Part shown: one piece after another, positions 52,826 to 60,380 of the stretch
How the letters are laid out: each line of letters begins with the position of its first letter
How positions within the stretch are numbered: the stretch's first letter is position 1
NCBI RefSeq assembly: GCF_013415125.1
Contig: NZ_JACCDE010000006.1
Span: 88,806-152,805 of the forward strand
Direction: 5' to 3'
Length of the DNA: 64,000 nucleotides
Source of the DNA: Vreelandella glaciei
GTDB lineage: Bacteria > Pseudomonadota > Gammaproteobacteria > Pseudomonadales > Halomonadaceae
Translations under genes and position numbers: made by a program
Notes under the pieces: generated by a model
Told to the model about the DNA's origin: nothing
The model's input: only the letters and a program-made list of their open reading frames with translations
Database searches by the model: none

Positions 52826-53781
52826 ATCCGCACCTCCTTAGCCGAGGGTGCATTAAGCTTCTTGTCGATAACCAGCACCGAGATGAGGATAGCGCCGAGA
52901 ATGACCAGCACATAAAACGCAGGCACCTGCATTAAATTCATGCCGTTACGCAGAATACCGATAGCCAGCACCCCGCCTAGGGTGCCAACGATGCTGCCGT
53001 AACCACCGGTCAACTTGGTGCCGCCTAATACCACTGCGGTAATCACCCAGAGCTCGTAGTCACGCCCTAGATTAGGTGTCGCCGCGCCCATCTGACTGGC
53101 CAGCATTACGCCCGCCAGGGCAGCAAAGAAGCCAACGATAATGAAATTGATCATCATGTGACGCCCTAACCGAATCCCGGCATCAATTGATGCTTCAGGG
53201 TTGCCGCCCACCGCATAGGTGTTACGCCCATGGCCGGTTCGAGTCAGCACTAGATGCATGATCAATGTGCAAATAAGGAAGATAATGGCTAATACTGGAA
53301 AAGGTCCGATGGTGCTGGTACCAAAGTCAGAGAAGGCAAAATTCAACGCATAAAACGACTGCTCACCGGTGTATAGAAAGATCAGCCCCCTGATGCCCAG
53401 CATGGCGCCTAACGTCACGATGAACGCATTGACGCCTGTTTTCCAAACAATCAGGCCGTTAATCGCGCCCAGCAACACACCGGAACCGAGTGCCGCAAGA
53501 ATCGCCAGTGTCATGCTCGTCTCTTGCAACCCGACTGCTAATGAAGCCGCTAGCCCCAAGGTCGCACCGACCGACAAATCGATATTGCCGTTGATCATGA
53601 CAAGCGTCATGCCAAGCGCGATCAGGCCAATGGTGGAGGTTTGCACCAGAATATTGCTGATATTGCCAAATGACAGGAAGTACTCCGACATAAAGCTGAA
53701 GAAAATAAAGATGACGAGAACAAACACCCAGATCGGTTGGATAGCCGTTCTGCCACGGAAGAACCCTTTTAGACTTGTCAT
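52822..53781 (-). CDS. Ribose-type ABC transporter permease (second)
   Basis: A 319-residue RbsC-like inner-membrane protein with eight to ten hydrophobic segments. NGNIDLSVGATLGLAAS near 64-80 and GRNTYAVGGNPEASIDAGIR near 187-206 are conserved motifs of the family. GGAGGAG precedes the ATG. It forms a heterodimer with the permease encoded 16 bases upstream. Confidence 0.9.
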   Translation of the reverse strand: MTSLKGFFRGRTAIQPIWVFVLVIFIFFSFMSEYFLSFGNISNILVQTSTIGLIALGMTLVMINGNIDLSVGATLGLAASLAVGLQETSMTLAILAALGSGVLLGAINGLIVWKTGVNAFIVTLGAMLGIRGLIFLYTGEQSFYALNFAFSDFGTSTIGPFPVLAIIFLICTLIMHLVLTRTGHGRNTYAVGGNPEASIDAGIRLGRHMMINFIIVGFFAALAGVMLASQMGAATPNLGRDYELWVITAVVLGGTKLTGGYGSIVGTLGGVLAIGILRNGMNLMQVPAFYVLVILGAILISVLVIDKKLNAPSAKEVRI

Positions 53782-53797
53782 GTTTTACTCCTCCGCG

Positions 53798-54808
53798 TTA
53801 TGAGTGGGTCGTTAGCAAGCGCTTACGCTTGTTAGCGAGGTCCAGCCATACGGCCAGGATGATGATGACCCAGGTCACGATCCACTGGATGTAATAGGGG
53901 TAGCCCATCAACAGCAGGCCATTCTGAATAAAGCCCAGGATCAGCACGCCAATCACGGTTTTCCAGATGCTGCCAGCGCCCCCCAGCAGGCTAGTACCAC
54001 CCAGGATGATCCCGGCCAGTACCAGTAGCTCATAACCTTGGCCAACATTGTTTTGTGAGCCCATCACCCGCGAGCCAAGAACAAGTGCCGCACACGCCAC
54101 ACAGAATGCTGAGATTAGATAGGTGCTGAACACGCACCAGTTCTTGCGAATGCCCGAATAAACGGCAGCCATAGGATTGCCACCGACAGCAAAGATGCGA
54201 CGCCCGTAGCCTGTGTAGCTCATCACCACTTGAACCAGAATGGCCAGCAAACCAAACAGCAAGATAGGGACAGCAATACCCCCCAAATAGCCACGCCCAA
54301 AAAACGCAAACCACGTGCCGTCCTGATTTGCGATATCAACGTTTTGGCCACCGCTGTAGATCAGCACGAAGCCTTGAATAGCAGACAACATCGCCAGCGT
54401 GACAATCAGGGAGTTAAGGCGCAAAAACCCGATCAGAATGCCATTGACGGCACCCAACATCAGCGTTAATGCAAACATCATCAGAATGGCCGTGGTGGGG
54501 CCAACCTTATCGTGTAGATCCACCACCAATACCGTCGAAAACGACAGCATCGACCCCACGGAAAGATCCAGATTACCGCCAATAATCACCACCGTGACAC
54601 CCACGGCGATAATGCCAATAATCGAGGCCTGACGAACCACGGTCATGATGTTTGACTGGGAAAGAAACTGCTCAGAAAAGAAAGAAAAAACGAACATGCC
54701 AACCAGGAAAAAGATGAGAATTCCCTGGGCCGATAGAAAACTCATGACGCTTGCTTTGCTAAGTTTTCCTGCTGGCAGATTGGATTTTGATTGTTCTGCG
54801 AAAGCCAT
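53798..54808 (-). CDS. Ribose-type ABC transporter permease (first)
   Basis: A 336-residue RbsC-like permease with about eight to ten membrane segments. GGNLDLSVGSMLSFSTVLV near 80-98 and GRRIFAVGGNPMAAVYSGIR near 202-221 are the family motifs. ATG at 54808 with AGGTGA upstream is chosen over a longer frame from 54874. A large stem-loop separates it from the binding-protein gene upstream. Confidence 0.88.
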   Translation of the reverse strand: MAFAEQSKSNLPAGKLSKASVMSFLSAQGILIFFLVGMFVFSFFSEQFLSQSNIMTVVRQASIIGIIAVGVTVVIIGGNLDLSVGSMLSFSTVLVVDLHDKVGPTTAILMMFALTLMLGAVNGILIGFLRLNSLIVTLAMLSAIQGFVLIYSGGQNVDIANQDGTWFAFFGRGYLGGIAVPILLFGLLAILVQVVMSYTGYGRRIFAVGGNPMAAVYSGIRKNWCVFSTYLISAFCVACAALVLGSRVMGSQNNVGQGYELLVLAGIILGGTSLLGGAGSIWKTVIGVLILGFIQNGLLLMGYPYYIQWIVTWVIIILAVWLDLANKRKRLLTTHS

Positions 54809-54918
54809 GCTAATCACCTGTATAAAAACACCCCGGAACACCCGGTTAGCGCAATGGACAACGACATCATCCATAGACGCTTACCGTGAAATCCAGTGCA
54901 GAAACCCTACTTTCAGGT

Positions 54919-54974
54919 GCATGCTGGCTCCCAGAGACGACGCACTAAACGCAGCGCTCTGGGCAGCAGCATGC
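54919..54974 (-). terminator. Stem-loop between the binding-protein and permease genes
   Basis: GCATGCTG...CCCAGAG pairs with CTCTGGG...CAGCATGC, two perfect blocks (8 and 7 bases) with small internal loops, just after the binding-protein stop. Without a T-run it looks more like a transcript-stabilising or attenuating stem that keeps binding-protein mRNA abundant. Confidence 0.6.
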
Positions 54975-54980
54975 CTCGCT

Positions 54981-55919
54981 TCAGAAAACGGGACGATCGA
55001 ACTCGCTCAGGTTTTCAGCAGTGATCTTGGGTGTCTCGAAGAAGTTCATCTTCGGCACTTCTTCTCCGGCTAATACATCCAAAGCCGTTTGTAGGGCGGC
55101 TTCCGCATCATCTACGGGAGACTGATAGATAGAACCGTAATACTCGCCACGCTCAATCGCGTCGTAACCAACGGCGAAATTCGTGGCACCAATGAAGATA
55201 ATCTCATCGGCACGATCAGCGCCTTTCGCCGCATTCAGTGCGCCGACACCCATGTTGTCATCGCCGGAATAAACGCCGTCAATACGGTCATATTTAGTCA
55301 GGAAATCTTCCATCACCCGCTGAGCCCGCTCACGGTTCCAGTTACCGGGCTGCGTTTCCAGCAGCTCTACACCAGGGCAAGCTTCAGCAAGACGCACCTC
55401 GAAACCGGTCGCTCGCTCCATGGCGGTGGTGTAGCCCGGCTGGCCAGCAATCTGCACGATCTGCCCTTCGCCCCCGAGGGCATCACACATCATTTCCGCA
55501 GAGGCAATGCCTTGCTGAACATTATCTGGGCCTGAAAAGGCAGCGATGAATTCAAGACCCGCTTCAGCAATTTTGGAATTAGTCACGACGACAGGAATGC
55601 CCGCCTGATGAGCCTGACGAATAGCAGGAATTACGGCCTGCCCATTGGTTGGCCAAATGATAATGGCATCGACTTGCTGCTGGATAAGATCCTGCATTTG
55701 ACCAATCTGACGAGCGACATCACCGCCGGCATCTAACACCACAATATCAACGTTGCCTGCCTCTTCAGCAGCAGCTTCAAACGCACTTTCATAGGTCGTT
55801 TGATAGCTATCCACACCCACGTTGTTTTGAGTAATGCCGATGCGATAAGGGCCTTCCGCCTGCGCTGTTGTGATGGACATCATGATGATAGAGGCGGCAA
55901 GAGTGGTTTTCTTGAACAT
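54981..55919 (-). CDS. Ribose-type ABC transporter substrate-binding protein
   Basis: A 312-residue periplasmic binding protein (Peripla_BP_4). The signal peptide ends TTAQA near residue 21. Mature start GPYRIGITQNNVGVDSYQTTYESAFE, then DLIQQQVDAIIIWPTNGQAVIPAI near 83-106, FSGPDNVQQGIASAEMM near 136, and DGVYSGDDNMGVGALNAA near 218 with the binding Asp residues. A strong ribosome site, AGGAGA, precedes ATG 55919; the longer frame reads into the leader. It is the first gene of the nine-gene operon. The ligand is likely the pathway's own substrate, perhaps a polyol-like or glycosylated compound. Confidence 0.88.
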   Translation of the reverse strand: MFKKTTLAASIIMMSITTAQAEGPYRIGITQNNVGVDSYQTTYESAFEAAAEEAGNVDIVVLDAGGDVARQIGQMQDLIQQQVDAIIIWPTNGQAVIPAIRQAHQAGIPVVVTNSKIAEAGLEFIAAFSGPDNVQQGIASAEMMCDALGGEGQIVQIAGQPGYTTAMERATGFEVRLAEACPGVELLETQPGNWNRERAQRVMEDFLTKYDRIDGVYSGDDNMGVGALNAAKGADRADEIIFIGATNFAVGYDAIERGEYYGSIYQSPVDDAEAALQTALDVLAGEEVPKMNFFETPKITAENLSEFDRPVF

Positions 55920-56094
55920 TGCGTTTCTCCTAGCGTTTTTAGTAATTGTTTTTTTAGCCTGCAAAGCAAGCTTGGATTGGAGCTTACTGCCGCGCTTCGT
56001 TTGCACACAACATGACCACAGTAAAGAAATGACCAAACTGGTTTTTTTAAGCTTTTCGTTCCGAATCAAGCGGTAGATTGATGAATCAGCAATC
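55920..56094. promoter_or_regulatory. Leader and promoter region of the ring-cleavage operon
   Basis: About 175 AT-rich bases before the binding-protein gene, with runs such as GTTTTTTTAAGC on the plus strand. No clear palindrome or regulator gene is present. The promoter must lie here or in the neighbouring transposase remnant. Confidence 0.35.
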
Positions 56095-56613
56095 CTTCCG
56101 GAAATTCGGAGCGGCTATAAGCCTGGATTCAAGCAATAAGTGCATGGTGAGGCGCTGACTAATGGTCGAGTGTGGCGATGCGGCGTCACTCTTTAAGCCA
56201 GCAAAAGCAGCGTCCTACCGCATGTCGTGCCTATCACAGTCATGGCGCAGCTCACCGCTGTCACCTTCTTTATCAGCCACTCTATAGCGACTACGTCTGT
56301 GAGGACGCCTGACACTATGTGGCAGAGAGATTCTCTTCAACGTGAAAGCGAAGTGCCGAAAAGCTACTTGTTGGCTGGCGGGCAGGGTTAATGGCAGTGA
56401 CCAAGTATGACGATCACACACCAAATGAATTGGGAGTTAAACCGAAGCGGCAACGGCCAAGGGCGAGGTCTAGCGGTTCTTTCGAGCCCCTTTTTTGCCG
56501 CCTTCAGCGGCAGCGCGTGTGGCTCGCACTGAAGTGGCATCTATCATCCACGTGTCCAGGGCCATAAGCCCATCCTCACGTAACTTGGGGCGCAAGCGAA
56601 AAGAGCCGCTTCA
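56095..56613 (-). mobile_element. Decayed IS5-family transposase
   Basis: On the minus strand, broken pieces of an IS5-type transposase occur in the expected order. First, an open block 56470-56610 encodes DGLMALDTWMIDATSVRA then AAAEGGKKGA, ending in TAG. Next, after frame changes, LGRCRFGLT resembles the usual LGRSRGGLT. Then 56215-56424 encodes VCDRHTWSLPLTLPASQQ and YRVADKEGDSGELRHDCDR. Last, from about 56190 down, WLKE then RRIAT appears between stops. Multiple stops and frameshifts make it inactive. Terminal inverted repeats could not be found. It sits between the operon leader and tRNA-Arg. Confidence 0.72.
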
Positions 56614-56713
56614 ATGCAGTGCTTGTGAACACTAGGGGAACCACTAGGGGGGGAACTAAAGGCTTGAGTGGGGAACGCACTAGAGAATTACGTCATTAAG
56701 CCATGGATTTAAT

Positions 56714-56790
56714 TGGCGTCCCTGGCAGGAGTCGAACCTGCGACCTGCCGCTTAGGAGGCGGCTGCTCTATCCTACTGAGCTACAGGGAC
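56714..56790 (-). tRNA. tRNA-Arg (anticodon CCU)
   Basis: A 77-base cloverleaf on the minus strand beginning GTCCCTG and ending CAGGGAC, G, CCA, so the seven-pair acceptor stem is perfect. The D-arm contains AGCTCAGTAGGATAGAGC, the anticodon loop is CTCCTAA giving CCU, and the T-arm is GCAGGTTCGACTCCTGC. CCA is encoded. tRNA-Arg(CCU) is often a site for island integration, but no integrase or att repeat is seen here. Confidence 0.95.
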
Positions 56791-56855
56791 AAACGTGGTC
56801 TTAACTTGCGGGCGCGTAGTATAACGCGTCGACTTAGGTAGGGCCAACCGAATGG

Positions 56856-57803
56856 CTATATCCAGCCCAGCAAACGCAGCGCGAAGATGCCTAGCGTGAC
56901 AGTAATGCTCGCCATTAGCGTGGTGATGGCGATGATATTGGCTGCCAGGGCCACATTGCCGCCTATCGCTTTCACCATTACAAAGCTCGCCGCGGCAGTG
57001 GGGCTGGCGAAGAACAGGAACAGCAAGCCCAGCTGTTCGCCTGAAAACCCCATTAGCCAAGCCGCCACAGTAGAAAGTATCGGGAGCGTCACCATTTTCA
57101 TCAAGCTAGCGCCGAGAGCCACCTGACTGCTGTCGCGCATGCTCGACACGGAGAGCGTCGCCCCAATACAAATCAACGCCAGCGGCAGTGTTAACGAGGC
57201 AAAATAGTCCCCAGAGGTAATCACCCAACTGGGTAGCGGGATCGACAGTGCCGTAAAGGGTAACGCCGCAAACACAGAAATAATCAGCGGATTTTTGGCG
57301 ACATGCTTAAGCAGGCTGCGCCAATCGGTGGACTGGCCCGGTTGGTAGAAGGCCAACACGACAACCGAAAGCGCGTTATACGTCACAATCACCACACCCA
57401 GCAGCAGGCTACCCGCAGAAAGCCCGTAGTTCCCGTACATTCCCGCGGCCAACGCCAGCCCCACTATCCCGCAGTTGCCGCGAAACGCCCCTTGAACGTA
57501 AATGCCGCGATCCTGATGCACGACACGGTATCGCGCCCATACCCAGCTCAATAAAAACTGCCCCAACGTAGCCACGGCAAAAAACACCATCAGCGATACG
57601 TCTAGCGCAACGCTTAGATCGGCTTTGATTAAACTAAGGAAGATCAGCGTGGGGAGCGTTGCTTTAAATACCAGTGCGGAAGCGGTCGAGACAAAAGCGC
57701 TATCGATCCATTTCAAGCGCTTAAGGCCCAGGCCTATAAACACCATCGCAAAAACAGGCAGCGTAATATCCAGCGTGCGAGCAAACAGTTCAATTAGGTT
57801 CAC
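56856..57803 (-). CDS. AEC-family (auxin efflux carrier-like) transporter
   Basis: A 315-residue inner-membrane protein with about ten hydrophobic segments. FVSTASALVFKATLPTLIFLSL near 37-58 and VYVQGAFRGNCGIVGLALA-like sequence near 103-120 match the AEC (BASS-related) pattern, as does FFASPTAAASFVMVKAIGGN near 262-281. Bacterial members export or import organic acids such as malate or malonate. It is a single gene next to tRNA-Arg, with no operon partner to reveal its substrate. Confidence 0.85.
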   Translation of the reverse strand: MNLIELFARTLDITLPVFAMVFIGLGLKRLKWIDSAFVSTASALVFKATLPTLIFLSLIKADLSVALDVSLMVFFAVATLGQFLLSWVWARYRVVHQDRGIYVQGAFRGNCGIVGLALAAGMYGNYGLSAGSLLLGVVIVTYNALSVVVLAFYQPGQSTDWRSLLKHVAKNPLIISVFAALPFTALSIPLPSWVITSGDYFASLTLPLALICIGATLSVSSMRDSSQVALGASLMKMVTLPILSTVAAWLMGFSGEQLGLLFLFFASPTAAASFVMVKAIGGNVALAANIIAITTLMASITVTLGIFALRLLGWI

Positions 57804-57949
57804 AACAGTATCTCGATCAGCCTTGATTTTAAAAAACTGGCTTATAATAACAAATTCAGCACTTGCTTATATTCTACTGCTGGGCAAGTTTTGTCGACTT
57901 GTTAAGCACACCACAGGCATCAAAACGGCTTGGTGCATAGCGATAACTA

Positions 57950-59956
57950 TTAAAACCGATCGAAAAGTTCCATGACATCATCATGACTTTGGGGCGGATT
58001 GACCACTACCCCATCTCGCCCTTGGCGTTTGGCTGCATAGCTGCCGGCATCGGCCCGCGCTAAGATATCCATCACATTGGTGTCGTCTTCATCAAAAGTG
58101 GTAACGCCGATGCTTAAAGTGACGACGTACTCTTTACCTTCATGTTCAACCGAGATTTCACCTACCGCTTTGCGCAATGATTCAGCTATTCTTTGCGCCT
58201 GGAGTAAAGTACAGCTGGGCAACAGCACGCCAAATTCATCACCGCCCTGCCTAGCGGCATGGTCACTACGACGCACTTCCCGGGCGACTACCTGAGCAAT
58301 ACGACGCAACATTTCATCTCCCAAGGCATGTCCACCTTCATCGTTGATGGGCTTAAAGTGATCTAAATCGAACAGCAAAAGAGCCGAAGGCGTGCTGGTT
58401 TTTTGGAAATCGGCAAAGGCTTCTTCAAGGCGGCGCTCAAAACCTCGACGATTTAACAAGCCAGTTAGCGGGTCATGTTCCGCTTCCCAACGCTGAATAG
58501 CCTCCTGCTCCCGGCGCTCTGTGATGTCTTTAACGACTCCTACCAACCCAAGTGTATGACCATCTTGGGAAAGCATGACCACACGAGCATGAATATCCAG
58601 CCACAGCAGCTCTTGATCGCTGCGTAAAAAGCGTAACTGACGCACAAAATCACTCCCCGTGCGTAAACTATGACGCCAGAGGTCTCTAGCCCCGGCGCGA
58701 TCTTCTAATTGAATCTGTTCAAACCATGCTTCTAAAGGTAGATAAGAAGAAAACCCCAACAATTTCAAAAGTGCTGGATTCATATAGGTAATATCGCCAT
58801 TAATGTCAGCAACAAACATTCCTTGGGGCACCGTGTTTAAAACAGAATCAAGAAAAGCTTCCCGCTCCTGAAGATTACTCATCAATAGCTGGCGCTCATT
58901 ATCGACCCGGTTAAAGGTATATGCCACTTGCTGTAACTCGAGCATGTTGGTGGCAAGACTGACGCTTTCACGATGCCCTATCCCGACTTCTCCAATTTGG
59001 GTTTCTAAATGCTTAAGAGGAGAAAGGACATGGCCTAACATCCACCATATTAAAGGGAACATCAGCAAAATCAATGCGATCCAAAGCCACCATAGCTGCT
59101 GAATAAAGTCTGCCAGTGGCAGCTGTGCTTGATCAACCGGCAAATACAGCCCAATAATCCAACCGGCAGGCCACACTTGTGCATAGGATTGTAGTGCGGT
59201 TTGGCCGTCTAAAAGCTCACCGAAGCCATCTCCTTCCCAGCCATCTAACGCCAAGTCTAACCAAGGATTTAACGCCTTGTTCGGCACATCTAAGTTAACT
59301 AACGCACGATCTGGGTGATATAAGATTTTGCCAGACGCCGTTGCAATACTCGCGTAGCCATTCTCCCCCAAGCGTATTTTTGCAATACGTTCGAATAAAC
59401 CGCTAGAGTTTAGGGCCACCACGCCACCCACAAACCCGGCAAACTGACCGTATACATCAGTTCGTGGCACACCAATGAGCACCATTGGCATACCAGTCAC
59501 CCGTCCTACAAATGGTTCACTAACATAATTTTTTCGAGTGCCTCGCAGCACATCGAAGTACTCAAGATGCCCGGTTTCAAGGCCAGCACGACCTTCTACC
59601 TCCGGCCAGTCAACTAACACGCGTCCACTAGAGTCGGCGACTATAAGCGTCTCAAACCATGTCATTAAAGCATCATTATCACGCAAGACCTTGAGTAGTG
59701 CCTCAGCATCATTATTGTCACCAAGAATGACATCGAGCCTTTCAAGTGCATGAATACGCAACTCAACTTGCTGGGTAACTTCGCTAGCAAGAAGAGAGGC
59801 CTCATAACGCAGATGGGTCATATTCGTCTGATGCACCATCGCTTTACCAAGCTGCCATGACATGCCCAACACCAATGTCACGACTAAAACCCAAGTAAGC
59901 GCTAGCCCCAGCAGTAGTCTGCCTCTTAATGAGCGAGGGAGGAGTATGACTTTCAT
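57950..59956 (-). CDS. Membrane diguanylate cyclase with Cache, PAS and GGDEF domains
   Basis: A 668-residue enzyme that makes cyclic di-GMP. It has a membrane helix near the N-terminus, a periplasmic double-Cache sensor (about 30-280), a second helix near 290, a short linker and PAS domain (about 370-490, FVADINGDITYMNPALLKLLGFS), then GGDEF (about 505-668). The active site QGGDEFG is intact, and RRSD five residues earlier is an intact inhibitory I-site (RxxD). No EAL domain is present. ATG at 59956 is used; the frame also opens with GTG at 59974, and neither has a clear ribosome site. The signal sensed is unknown. Confidence 0.9.
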   Translation of the reverse strand: MKVILLPRSLRGRLLLGLALTWVLVVTLVLGMSWQLGKAMVHQTNMTHLRYEASLLASEVTQQVELRIHALERLDVILGDNNDAEALLKVLRDNDALMTWFETLIVADSSGRVLVDWPEVEGRAGLETGHLEYFDVLRGTRKNYVSEPFVGRVTGMPMVLIGVPRTDVYGQFAGFVGGVVALNSSGLFERIAKIRLGENGYASIATASGKILYHPDRALVNLDVPNKALNPWLDLALDGWEGDGFGELLDGQTALQSYAQVWPAGWIIGLYLPVDQAQLPLADFIQQLWWLWIALILLMFPLIWWMLGHVLSPLKHLETQIGEVGIGHRESVSLATNMLELQQVAYTFNRVDNERQLLMSNLQEREAFLDSVLNTVPQGMFVADINGDITYMNPALLKLLGFSSYLPLEAWFEQIQLEDRAGARDLWRHSLRTGSDFVRQLRFLRSDQELLWLDIHARVVMLSQDGHTLGLVGVVKDITERREQEAIQRWEAEHDPLTGLLNRRGFERRLEEAFADFQKTSTPSALLLFDLDHFKPINDEGGHALGDEMLRRIAQVVAREVRRSDHAARQGGDEFGVLLPSCTLLQAQRIAESLRKAVGEISVEHEGKEYVVTLSIGVTTFDEDDTNVMDILARADAGSYAAKRQGRDGVVVNPPQSHDDVMELFDRF

Positions 59957-60145
59957 GGGAACAATTGTACGCACCTAGCGAACTTGATATGCATTAAAAC
60001 TCATTTATTGAGATTGGCAGGCAAGTATCGCCTAAATACTTTCAACAACCAACTTATAGAAAGTATTACCTATGTGATCGTTGATGTACATCAACCATAC
60101 ATAGCTTTTGTTAACGCCCGAGCTGGAGAGTGCGTAAAGACAAGC

Positions 60146-60181
60146 GTACCGAGATGGGCCCGCCTCCTGGGTACTTTTTTT
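60146..60181 (+). terminator. Terminator-like hairpin in the kpsC leader
   Basis: GTACC and GGTAC arms with weak inner pairing, followed at once by seven T (60175-60181). No rightward gene precedes it, so if transcribed it would act inside the kpsC leader as an attenuator. The stem is only moderately convincing. Confidence 0.4.
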
Positions 60182-60302
60182 ATTGACTGATAAGCAATTT
60201 AGTAGCCTTTCATGGAAAAACTATAAAATATTATAAATACAATATAGGTTCGCGGCTCAGCCCGCCCTATTGGCACTTCCTTCCATGGCTTTTCAGGGAG
60301 TT

Positions 60303-60329
60303 GTGAATTGATAACCCTAGCCAATTCAC
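60303..60329. promoter_or_regulatory. Inverted repeat upstream of kpsC
   Basis: Perfect arms GTGAATTG and CAATTCAC with an 11-base spacer, about 50 bases before the kpsC start. It is a candidate operator; the protein that would bind is unknown. Confidence 0.4.
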
Positions 60330-60380
60330 GTATGTTCGCCCACCTATCCTTCATCCTGCTACATTACTGCGGCCTTACTG

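Larger units (their letters stand above)
59957..60380. promoter_or_regulatory. Control region between the cyclase and the capsule genes
   Basis: 424 bases without a convincing gene. It contains a hairpin followed by seven T at about 60146-60181 and, nearer kpsC, a perfect 8-base inverted repeat GTGAATTG/CAATTCAC with an 11-base spacer (60303-60329). The former could be a terminator or leader attenuator for kpsC and the latter an operator. Confidence 0.45.

Noticed and set aside
56215..56424. Separate small protein gene
   Set aside because: Its residues match the middle of an IS5 transposase, with the preceding and following parts in other frames, so it is treated as part of the transposase remnant.
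56714..56790. Genomic island boundary at tRNA-Arg
   Set aside because: I saw no integrase gene and no second copy of the tRNA 3' end in the window, so an island is not claimed as a feature.
60303..60329. CRP-binding site upstream of kpsC
   Set aside because: The arms include TGTGA-like sequence, but the spacing is far from the TGTGA-N6-TCACA pattern.
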